From the NCBI RefSeq assembly GCF_003201655.1, contig NZ_QJJU01000019.1:48747-112746 (forward strand): a stretch of 64,000 bases of DNA, in the 5' to 3' direction. Position numbers and translations under genes: made by a program. The stretch comes from Mycolicibacterium moriokaense. GTDB taxonomy: Bacteria; Actinomycetota; Actinomycetes; Mycobacteriales; Mycobacteriaceae. Below, in pieces: positions 17,016-24,579 of this stretch (within the stretch, counting starts at the first letter, position 1; every line of letters begins with the position of its first letter). The notes beneath the pieces were generated by a model. The model worked only from the letters and a program-made list of their open reading frames with translations. It was not told the DNA's origin and did no database searches.

Positions 17016-17306
17016 ATGACTGCCGCACATGGTTATTCGCAGCAGAAAGAGAACTACGCCAAGCGACTGCGCCGAATCGAGGGCCAGGTACGCGGTGTCG
17101 CGAAGATGATCGACGAGGACAAGTACTGCATCGACATCCTCACCCAGATCAGCGCCGTCAACAGCGCACTGCAGTCGGTGGCGCTCGGCCTTCTCGACGA
17201 GCACCTCGGCCATTGCGTCACGCAGGCCGTCGCCGAAGGCGGCGACGAGGCCGACGCCAAGCTGGCCGAGGCCTCGGCCGCGATCGCCCGGCTGGTGCGC
17301 TCCTAG
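17016..17306 (+). CDS. ricR: Copper-sensing repressor RicR (CsoR family)
   Basis: 96 residues, the same length as Rv0190. DUF156/CsoR fold with helix KRLRRIEGQVRGVAKMIDED. The Cu(I) ligands are visible as Cys38, His63 and Cys67 (DKYCIDIL, DEHLGHC). RicR releases DNA when it binds Cu(I) and controls a metallothionein and copper-export regulon in M. tuberculosis. Here it is the second gene of a two-gene operon whose operator is at 16384-16398. Confidence 0.92.
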   Translation: MTAAHGYSQQKENYAKRLRRIEGQVRGVAKMIDEDKYCIDILTQISAVNSALQSVALGLLDEHLGHCVTQAVAEGGDEADAKLAEASAAIARLVRS

Positions 17307-17313
17307 CCCACGC

Positions 17314-17703
17314 CTACTGCTTGGTGTAGCCGGTCGGACGCACGACGAGGATCACCCGGTCGGCCTTGTCGGGCGGCGGCTCCGTCAGCGGGCCGCTGTA
17401 GCGGTCGTTGAGGTGTAGGTAGAACGCACCGGTGGGATCGGGCACGATCTCCTCCACCACGCCACGCACCTCCACGAACCGGTACGGGTTGTCCGGATCG
17501 CAGATCGACATCGCCACATGCGGGTTCGCCGAGATGTTGCGGTACTTCTGCCGCTTGCTGGTGTGGGTGAACCGCAGCAGCTCCCCGTCCCAGTCGAACC
17601 ACATCGGATTCACCTGCGCGTTGCCGTCGGGTCTGGTCGTGGCCAGGTGCCCGTACAGAGGGCGCTCCAACAGCGACTCGTACCCCTGGGGAATATCGAC
17701 CAT
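17314..17703 (-). CDS. PPOX-class F420-dependent oxidoreductase-like protein
   Basis: About 129 residues from ATG 17703, which has AGAGAGGA upstream; longer starts exist. Split-barrel fold of the pyridoxamine-phosphate-oxidase-like family: YGHLATTRPDGNAQVNPMWF, LLRFTHTSKRQKYRNI and NPHVAMSICDPDNPYRFVEV. The Lys/Arg pair in TSKRQKYRN is common in F420-binding members. It probably uses F420 to reduce an unknown substrate. Convergent with ricR. Confidence 0.85.
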   Translation of the reverse strand: MVDIPQGYESLLERPLYGHLATTRPDGNAQVNPMWFDWDGELLRFTHTSKRQKYRNISANPHVAMSICDPDNPYRFVEVRGVVEEIVPDPTGAFYLHLNDRYSGPLTEPPPDKADRVILVVRPTGYTKQ

Positions 17704-17798
17704 CACAATCCTCTCTCGATTCGGCGGCGATCCGCTACCACCTGACAACTTGCTCTAGCGCAATTCCCATCCCGAGTCGATACCGTGGTCCTTCCGCT

Positions 17799-19031
17799 AT
17801 GACCGTCGATACCCGCGCACGGCCTGCCTACACGTGGACGCCGCGCGTCACTGTGCAGCTGGCGGTGCTGGCGGCCGCCGCGTTCGTCTATGTGACCGCC
17901 GAGATGGTGCCGGTGGGTGCGCTGCCTGCGATCGCAGCCGATCTTCGGGTCAGCGAGGCGTTGGTGGGGACGCTGCTGGCAAGTTATGCGCTCGTCGCCG
18001 CGCTAACCACCGTTCCGCTGGTGCGGCTCACCGCGCTGTGGCCGCGCCGCACCACCCTGGTGGTCACGCTGGCGTGTTTGACTGTGTCACAACTGATTTC
18101 GGCTCTGGCACCGACCTTCACCGTGCTGACCGGTGGCCGGGTGTTGTGCGCGCTCACCCACGGGTTGATGTGGTCGGTGATTGCGCCCATCGGCGCCCGG
18201 TTGGTGCCGGCGACACATGCGGGCCGCGCCACTACTGCGGTGTATGTCGGTACTGCCCTCGCGCTCGTGGTCGGCAATCCGTTGACGGCGGCCATGAGCG
18301 AACTGTGGGGCTGGCGGCTGGCGGTCGTGCTCGTCGCGGCCGCGGCCGCTGCGGTCACGGTGCTCGCATGGGCCCTGCTCCCACCGATGGTGATGCCACG
18401 TGACGGGACGCAGCCCGTGCGGCGCGGCGGGCACCGCCGTAACCGCCGACTGTTCACATTGACTGTGCTGACCCTGATCGGAGTCACCGGGCACTTCATC
18501 TCCTACACATTCATCGTCGTGATCATCCGCGACGTCGTCGGGGTGCACGGCGCCCGGCTGGCCTGGCTGTTGGTCGCGTTCGGCATCGCAGGCCTTGTCT
18601 CGATGGGGGTGATGGCCAGGCCGCTGGATCGATGGCCGCAGGCCTCGGTGGTTGGTTGCCTCGCGGCGCTCGCGACGGCATTCGCGGTGTTGACGTCGTT
18701 GGCGTTCGACCGCGGTACCGGACTGGTAGCCCTCGTCGTCGGCGGGGGTGCGATCGTGCTGTGGGGCGCGGCCTCCACCGCATTGCCGCCAATGCTGCAG
18801 GCCGCAGCCATGCGCACCGAGCCCGACGATCCGGACGGCGCGTCGGGGTTGTACGTCGCCGGGTTCCAGGTCGGCATCATGGCCGGTTCGCTGGCGGGCG
18901 GACTGATCTATCAGCACACAGGGCTGGCCCTGATGATCGGTGCGTCGACGGCTTTGGTGATGGTCGCTCTGACGTGTGTGACCGCCACCCGCGGGCTCTT
19001 CGAGGTTCACCAGGCAACCGACAGGAAGTAA
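17799..19031 (+). CDS. MFS transporter (Rv0191-like)
   Basis: 410 residues with twelve predicted membrane helices. The opening helix FVYVTAEMVPVGALPAIAAD and the loop VRLTALWPRRTTLVVTL match the drug/sugar efflux DHA1 group (AraJ/chloramphenicol-exporter-like), as does Rv0191 of nearly the same length. The substrate is unknown. It is the next gene after the copper module in both genomes. Confidence 0.88.
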   Translation: MTVDTRARPAYTWTPRVTVQLAVLAAAAFVYVTAEMVPVGALPAIAADLRVSEALVGTLLASYALVAALTTVPLVRLTALWPRRTTLVVTLACLTVSQLISALAPTFTVLTGGRVLCALTHGLMWSVIAPIGARLVPATHAGRATTAVYVGTALALVVGNPLTAAMSELWGWRLAVVLVAAAAAAVTVLAWALLPPMVMPRDGTQPVRRGGHRRNRRLFTLTVLTLIGVTGHFISYTFIVVIIRDVVGVHGARLAWLLVAFGIAGLVSMGVMARPLDRWPQASVVGCLAALATAFAVLTSLAFDRGTGLVALVVGGGAIVLWGAASTALPPMLQAAAMRTEPDDPDGASGLYVAGFQVGIMAGSLAGGLIYQHTGLALMIGASTALVMVALTCVTATRGLFEVHQATDRK

Positions 19032-19175
19032 CATCGTCCCGCCGCGCGGCGATCAATATTGCAGGTCAACGGCGTGAGCCCGTCGGTCGCTCAGGATTGC
19101 ACAGCTTCCTCGTGGCGTTAGCCGGTGGTTTCCCTGTGCCACACTGGATGAAGTTTGTGTGACTGGAGGTGACGT

Positions 19176-20186
19176 ATGCGGATGCGGACGAGGGGGAGGC
19201 TAGTCACCGCGATATTCGCGGTTGGACTGGTCGGTGGAATGGCGCTGGGCAACCCATCTGCGCTGGCTGACCCCGAATTTCCACCGCCTGCGCCCATCGA
19301 TCCTGCCGCTGCACCCGCGCCGCCGCCGGATCCGTTCGCGCCGCCGCCTCCGGCAGATCCGCTGGCGGTCCCGCCCGCCAACCCATTCGCGCCGCCTGCC
19401 GACCCGCTGGCCGCTCCGACCGTGATCCCGCAAGGCACACCGGCAGGCCAAAACCCGACGCCCTATACCGGGCAGCCGGTGTTCGCGCCGCCGACGTTCA
19501 ACCCGACGAACGGCTCCAAGGCCGGAGCCGCCAAGCCGATCTACATCAACTTCCAGCGGCCGATCGCCGACCGGGCGTTGGCTGAGCAGGCGATCCACAT
19601 CTCGTCGGTCCCGCCAGTGCCCGGCCGCTTCTACTGGACAAACGACAGCCAGGTGCGTTGGCGGCCGCAGGACTTCTGGCCCGCGGGCACCGTCGTCAAC
19701 ATCGACGCCGGCGGTACCAAGTCGAGCTTCACCGTTCCCGAGCAGCTGGTGGCGACCGTGGATGACGCGACGCACCAGATGACGGTCATGCGTAATGGAG
19801 TGCTGGAGAAGACCATCCCGGTGTCGATGGGTATGGCGGCTGGCGGCCATACGACCCCGAATGGCACGTATTACGTGCTCGAGAAGTTCCCGACCATCGT
19901 CATGGACTCCTCGACGTACGGCGTGCCTGTCGACTCGGCCAACGGCTACAAGGTGAATGTGCAGCTCGCCGTCCGGATCGACAACAGCGGGAACTTCGTT
20001 CACAGCGCGCCGTGGTCGGTCAGCGACCAGGGCAAGAGGAACGTGAGCCACGGCTGCATCAACATCAGCCCTGAAAATGCGAAGTGGTTCTACGACAACT
20101 TCGGCAGCGGCGATCCGGTCGTGATCAAGAACTCGAAGGGCCTCTACAACCAGCCTGACGGTGCGTCGGACTGGCAGATGTTCTAG
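19176..20186 (+). CDS. L,D-transpeptidase (LdtMt4/Rv0192-like)
   Basis: 336 residues, with GGAGGTGACGT just before the ATG. A signal peptide (to about residue 28, ending SALA) is followed by a Pro/Ala-rich linker of PPPADPLAVPPANPFAPP type, an Ig-like domain (KAGAAKPIYINFQRPIADRA) and the YkuD catalytic domain. The active site HGC is in RNVSHGCINISPEN, with Cys294 as nucleophile. It makes 3-3 crosslinks in peptidoglycan, or attaches other molecules, in the periplasm. Same locus as Rv0192. In the next 80 bases I see nothing else. Confidence 0.9.
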   Translation: MRMRTRGRLVTAIFAVGLVGGMALGNPSALADPEFPPPAPIDPAAAPAPPPDPFAPPPPADPLAVPPANPFAPPADPLAAPTVIPQGTPAGQNPTPYTGQPVFAPPTFNPTNGSKAGAAKPIYINFQRPIADRALAEQAIHISSVPPVPGRFYWTNDSQVRWRPQDFWPAGTVVNIDAGGTKSSFTVPEQLVATVDDATHQMTVMRNGVLEKTIPVSMGMAAGGHTTPNGTYYVLEKFPTIVMDSSTYGVPVDSANGYKVNVQLAVRIDNSGNFVHSAPWSVSDQGKRNVSHGCINISPENAKWFYDNFGSGDPVVIKNSKGLYNQPDGASDWQMF

Positions 20187-20268
20187 CGCTCCTTACGCCC
20201 AAACCGAAAAACGGGCGCGAAAGTGCGAGTGGATAGCGCCATTTCGTCGATCTCGAAGCGTCTTACGG

Positions 20269-22254
20269 CTAGTTCCAGATCCGGACCCGCCGCTGCGGGT
20301 GAAGGTACAGCTCGTCCGCCTCGCTGACGTCGAACGCCTCATAGAACGCGTCCATATTGCGGATGACGCCGTTGCACCGGAACTCCGGCGGTGAGTGCGG
20401 GTCGATCGCCAGCCGCCGGATAGCTTCGGCGTCACGGGATTTCGTGCGCCACACCTGGGCCCAGCCATAGAAGACTCGTTGTACACCGGTCAGCCCGTCG
20501 ATCACAGGCGCGTCTGCGCCCTTCAGGGACAGCCGATAGGCCAGCAAGCCGATCGACAGTCCGCCGAGGTCGCCGATGTTCTCGCCGACGGTGAACGCGC
20601 CGTTCACGTGGTGGCCGTTTTCAAGCGCGCGGGGCACGAACTCGTCGTACTGATCGATCAACGCCTTTGTCCTTGCGCCGAATTCGGCGCGGTCCTTGTC
20701 GGTCCACCAGTCCACCAAGTTGCCGTCGCCGTCGTACTTGGCGCCCTGGTCGTCGAATCCATGACCGATCTCATGGCCGATGACCGCGCCGATGCCTCCA
20801 TAGTTGGCGGCGTCGTCGGCCTCGGAGTCGAAGAACGGCGGCTGCAGAATTGCTGCGGGAAAGACGATTTCGTTCATACCGGGGTTGTAGTAGGCGTTGA
20901 CGGTCTGCGGTGTCATGAACCACTCGTCGCGGTCCACCGGTGCGCCCAGCTTGGCCAACTCGCGGTCGGAGCCGACGACATTGCCTCTGAGGACGTTGCC
21001 GTAAAGGTCGTCGCGCTCGATCACCAGCGTCGAGTAGTCCCGCCACTTGGCCGGATAGCCGATCTTCGGGGTGAACTTGTCCAGTTTGGCTAGCGCCCTG
21101 TCACGGGTCTGCGGCGTCATCCATTCCAGGTCGTTGATGCTGACGCGGTACGCCTCGCGCACGTTGGCCACCAACTCGTCCATGCGGGCCTTGGCATCGG
21201 GTGGGAAATGGCGCTCCACGTAGAGCTTGCCGACGGCATCTCCCATCAGGTTCTCCACCACCGAAACGGCGCGCTTCCAACGGTCGCGGATCTCCTCGGT
21301 GCCCGACAGCCTGCGGCCGTAGAACGCGAAGTCCTCGGCCACCAGGTCGTCGGTCAACAGAGATGCGCGGGCGTGGATCAGCCGCCAGCGGGCCCAGTTC
21401 TTCCAGTCCTCGAGGTCGGAGCCCGACACACCAGACCACTCAGCGGCAAACGCCGTCAGGTAATCAGGCTGGCGCACAACGAGTTCCGAGACGGCCTCGG
21501 GCGTAGCGCCCAGTGCGGCAACCCAGCCAGCCCAGTCGAACCCAGGGGCCTCGGCGGGCAGATCGGCAAACGTGCGCAAGTTGTAGGTCAGGTCGGCGTC
21601 GCGGCGCTTGACGACGTCCCAGTGTGCAGCGGCCAGTTTGGTTTCCAGCGCGACGATCCGCGCGGCCGTCTCGGTGTGGTCGCCGCCGTATACAAGGGCG
21701 AACATCGCGGCGATGTGCTGCGGATAGGCGGCCAGAATCTCGGCGTGTTGCTCGTCGCGGTAGTAGGACTCGTCGGGCAGGCCCAATCCGGACTGGCTCA
21801 GGTGCAGCAGATACCGCGTCGAGTCCTTGGAGTCGGTGTCCACATACGCGCCTGCGCCGCCACCGACCCCGGTCCGTTGCAGCTGGCCCATCACCGCGGC
21901 AAGGGCTTCGGGAGTCTCGGCGCCGTCGATCGCTGTCAGTTCGTCGAGGAGTGGCTGCACACCGAGCTCAGAGACCGTCGCCTCGTCGATGAAGCTGGCG
22001 TACAGATCGCCGATGCGTTGCTCATCGGTGTTCTTCTCCGCGCGTGCCGCGGCGGCTCCGGTGATCAGGTCGCGGACCTGCTCCTCGGCGCGGTCGTAGA
22101 GCGACCGGAACGCACCGTCGGTCGCGCGGTCGGCAGGGATCTTGTACTCGACCAACCAGCGGCCGTTGACGTGGCCGAACAGATCGTCTTGGGGGCGGGC
22201 ATCAGAGTCGACGTGGCTCAGGTCAATACCGGAGCGAATGGCTTCTACCGTCAC
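20269..22254 (-). CDS. zmp1: Zinc metalloprotease Zmp1 (M13/neprilysin family)
   Basis: About 661 residues from GTG 22254, close to the 663 of Rv0198c. The start is RSGIDLSHVDSDARPQDDLF, zinc motif VIGHEIGHGFDDQGA (HExxH), third ligand in GENIGDLGG, substrate-binding NAYYNP, and conserved C-terminal HSPPEFRCNGVIRN ending RVRIW. No signal peptide is visible, as in the tuberculosis enzyme, which is nevertheless exported and affects inflammasome activation. The M. tuberculosis genes between Rv0192 and zmp1 are missing here. Confidence 0.95.
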   Translation of the reverse strand: MTVEAIRSGIDLSHVDSDARPQDDLFGHVNGRWLVEYKIPADRATDGAFRSLYDRAEEQVRDLITGAAAARAEKNTDEQRIGDLYASFIDEATVSELGVQPLLDELTAIDGAETPEALAAVMGQLQRTGVGGGAGAYVDTDSKDSTRYLLHLSQSGLGLPDESYYRDEQHAEILAAYPQHIAAMFALVYGGDHTETAARIVALETKLAAAHWDVVKRRDADLTYNLRTFADLPAEAPGFDWAGWVAALGATPEAVSELVVRQPDYLTAFAAEWSGVSGSDLEDWKNWARWRLIHARASLLTDDLVAEDFAFYGRRLSGTEEIRDRWKRAVSVVENLMGDAVGKLYVERHFPPDAKARMDELVANVREAYRVSINDLEWMTPQTRDRALAKLDKFTPKIGYPAKWRDYSTLVIERDDLYGNVLRGNVVGSDRELAKLGAPVDRDEWFMTPQTVNAYYNPGMNEIVFPAAILQPPFFDSEADDAANYGGIGAVIGHEIGHGFDDQGAKYDGDGNLVDWWTDKDRAEFGARTKALIDQYDEFVPRALENGHHVNGAFTVGENIGDLGGLSIGLLAYRLSLKGADAPVIDGLTGVQRVFYGWAQVWRTKSRDAEAIRRLAIDPHSPPEFRCNGVIRNMDAFYEAFDVSEADELYLHPQRRVRIWN

Positions 22255-22375
22255 CCCAACATCCTTCCAGAAGGCTCGAGGGTGGGCTGTTCGCCGACTG
22301 GGCACTAGGTATTTCTGAAATCAAACAAGTACGGGCAGCCGGGGCTGACTTTGGCCGCCGGGTACCCTCTCGGCT

Positions 22376-22972
22376 GTGCCCGACGAGCCCACTGACGACC
22401 GCGGAGACGGCGACGGTCGCGTCTTCACCGGCTTCGGCATCGGCTCGACGGTGCTCGGCGTCCTGGCGGTCGCCGCGATTGTGCTCGGGGCGCTGATCTG
22501 GACGCAGCACCGCAGCGACGTCGACGAACTCCACTACCGCACCCGCGTCATGCAAGCGGCCGCGGACTGGACCAGCGTGCTGATCAACATGAACAAGGAC
22601 AGCGTCGAGGCCAGCCTGCACCAGCTGCACGAGGGCACGGTCGGCCAGCTCAACGCGGACTTCGACGCGACCGTCGAGCCGTACCGCAAGCTGGTGCAGA
22701 CCCTGCAGGCGCGCACCACAGGACAGATCGACTCGGTGGCAGTCGAGTCGATCCACCACGCGAAGCCCGGCCCGAGCGGCGCGCCGCCGCCCCAACAGCA
22801 GCCCGAACTGTCGGCGTCGGCATCACGCACCGACACGGTGATGGTGGTGGCGACGTCGGTCAGTGAGAACGCCGGGGCGGCCAAGCCGCAGACCGTGCGA
22901 TGGACGCTTCGGCTCGATGTCTCCGACGTCGAAGGCAAGCTGCTCATCTCGCGGCTGGAGCCGATTCGATGA
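22376..22972 (+). CDS. Mce-associated-like membrane protein (Rv0199-like)
   Basis: 198 residues, GTG start. A short charged N terminus, one hydrophobic helix (VLGVLAVAAIVLGALIWT), then a SnoaL-like outer domain with AADWTSVLINMNKDSVEASL, like Mce-associated proteins. It overlaps the next gene by 4 bases (ATGA). Same position relative to zmp1 as Rv0199. The role is unknown; a link to Mce transporters is from fold only. Confidence 0.82.
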   Translation: MPDEPTDDRGDGDGRVFTGFGIGSTVLGVLAVAAIVLGALIWTQHRSDVDELHYRTRVMQAAADWTSVLINMNKDSVEASLHQLHEGTVGQLNADFDATVEPYRKLVQTLQARTTGQIDSVAVESIHHAKPGPSGAPPPQQQPELSASASRTDTVMVVATSVSENAGAAKPQTVRWTLRLDVSDVEGKLLISRLEPIR

Positions 22973-23658
22973 GAAACCGTTGGCGTGTACTGGCTTTCGA
23001 TATTCTGGCGCCGATCGCCGCCATCGTCGCACTGGTCTTCATCGGCATCGCGTTGGCGTGGCCGCTGTGGTGGGTGTCGGTGTGTTCGGTGCTGTGCCTG
23101 CTGATCGTCGAGGGCGTCACCGTCAACTTCGTGCTCGCGCGCCGCGACAGGGTGACCGTTGGCACCGATGACGACGGCCCCGGATTGCGGCTGGCTGTCG
23201 TCGCCGTGGCGGCCGTCGCGCTGATCGCAGGTGTGCTCGTCGGCTACACCCGGTGGACCGTTCCCGATCGCACGCTGCATGACGACAGCGCCGAGGTCGT
23301 CGGCATCGCCAGCAGCATCTCCGAAGCATCCGCGACGTTCACGCCGCAGACTCCCACCGCGTCGATCGACCGCGCAACGGCGATGATGTCGCCCAAGAGC
23401 GCCGAGGCGTTCAAGAACGAATTCGCCGATGTGGCAAAGGATTTGACGAGCAAGAACATCTCGGCCCAGGCAAGCACGGTCTCGGCGGGCATCGAGGCGA
23501 TCGGCCCTGACGCCGCAAGCGTCGCGGTGATCCTTCACGCAACGCAGAACGCACCCGGCAAGCCACCCGATACCGCCGTGATCGCGCTCCGGGTCGCGCT
23601 GACCAAGACCGACGGGCACTGGCTGGTCGACGACGTATCACCGATTCACTCGCGCTAG
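22969..23658 (+). CDS. Membrane protein (Rv0200-like)
   Basis: 229 residues from ATG 22969, equal to Rv0200. Two hydrophobic hairpin helices near the N terminus (ILAPIAAIVALVFIGIALAW; SVCSVLCLLIVEGVTVNFVL), a third helix near 80 (LAVVAVAAVALIAGVLVGYT), then a SnoaL/NTF2-like outer domain with SPKSAEAFKNEFADVAKDLT. Probably a partner of the preceding protein, since the pair is overlapping and conserved. Confidence 0.82.
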   Translation: MRNRWRVLAFDILAPIAAIVALVFIGIALAWPLWWVSVCSVLCLLIVEGVTVNFVLARRDRVTVGTDDDGPGLRLAVVAVAAVALIAGVLVGYTRWTVPDRTLHDDSAEVVGIASSISEASATFTPQTPTASIDRATAMMSPKSAEAFKNEFADVAKDLTSKNISAQASTVSAGIEAIGPDAASVAVILHATQNAPGKPPDTAVIALRVALTKTDGHWLVDDVSPIHSR

Positions 23659-24077
23659 GCGAACAACCGCGCGTATTCGACCTTCAGGCAGCGATCCATG
23701 ACCACCTGCAGGCCGGCTGCTTCTCCGTCGCGGGCGACCTGCTCATGCCACAGACCTGATTGCAGCCACAGGGTTTTAGCCCCGACCGCGATGGTGTCGT
23801 CGAGCACAGACTGCAGGAACTCGTGGCGGCGGAACACGTCGACGAGATCAGGCACCACCGGCACGTCGGCCAGGCTTGGGTACACCGGTGTGCCCTCGAT
23901 CTCGCCGATGGTCGGGTTGACGAGATAGAGCGTGAAGTCGCTGTGCGACCTCAGATACGTCCACACCTCATGACTGGCGCGAGCGACGTTGGCTGATGCG
24001 CCGACGATCGCCACAGTGCTCGTGTCGCGCAGGATATGCTCGATGTCCATCGGTTCATTCGACGGGACGTTGATCAC
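23655..24077 (-). CDS. CoA-binding protein, YccU family
   Basis: About 140 residues from GTG 24077; ATG 24050 is an alternative start that avoids overlap with the upstream gene. Rossmann fold with VAIVGASANVARASHEVW, then YLVNPTIGEIEGTPVYPSL and a C-terminal VVMDRCLKVEYARL. YccU proteins bind CoA and have no settled function. Conserved segments include VDVFRRHEFLQSV and TLWLQSGLWHEQV. It is the last gene of the mmpL11-regulator operon. Confidence 0.85.
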   Translation of the reverse strand: MINVPSNEPMDIEHILRDTSTVAIVGASANVARASHEVWTYLRSHSDFTLYLVNPTIGEIEGTPVYPSLADVPVVPDLVDVFRRHEFLQSVLDDTIAVGAKTLWLQSGLWHEQVARDGEAAGLQVVMDRCLKVEYARLFA

Positions 24078-24579
24078 GCATCTTGGCGAACCGGTCGGAC
24101 AGCCGGCGCATCCGGATCATCAGCGATGCAGGTGGGCTTGCCTCTCCGCTGAGATACGCAGCGAAATCCCTGCCTGGAACCCCGATGCGGGACGCGAATT
24201 CGTCTGGGCCGAGACCCGATCGCTCCAGCAGCGACTGCACATGGCGGCCCACTTCGGCGCGCTCGTTGGCCTCCAGGTGTTCGCGGGTGCGGGTGAGCAC
24301 CTCCGCGAGCGCCTTGGAAACCCCGTATGGGCGTGCCGTTTCCAATACTTCCTCGACCTGACGCGCGGTCCTGCCGTACGGATCACGCTTGATCGCAACG
24401 ACGATGCGCTGCCAGACCGTAAGGTCGTCCGTCTCCAGTGCCGCACGAATCGCGGCGGTCGGCCAGAACTCCACCGGCCGGTCGTCGACCGGCGCCCGGC
24501 GGCCCTGTGTGGGCGCCGCGGGTCGGTTGGCTCCGGAGACAGCGTCTTGGCGCGTGTCCCGACCGGGGGCCAACGTCAC
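24055..24579 (-). CDS. Small HTH-domain regulator of the mmpL11 operon (Rv0201c-like)
   Basis: About 174 residues from GTG 24579, with GGAGGAGG upstream and a 4-base overlap with the end of mmpL11. Middle region LTVWQRIVVAIKRDPYGRTA; the C-terminal part (LLERSGLGPDEFASRIGVPG and following) looks like a Cro/XRE helix-turn-helix fold. Gene order with mmpL11 matches Rv0201c. It may be a regulator of the operon or of envelope lipids; binding sites are unknown. Confidence 0.78.
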   Translation of the reverse strand: MTLAPGRDTRQDAVSGANRPAAPTQGRRAPVDDRPVEFWPTAAIRAALETDDLTVWQRIVVAIKRDPYGRTARQVEEVLETARPYGVSKALAEVLTRTREHLEANERAEVGRHVQSLLERSGLGPDEFASRIGVPGRDFAAYLSGEASPPASLMIRMRRLSDRFAKMRDQRPVE

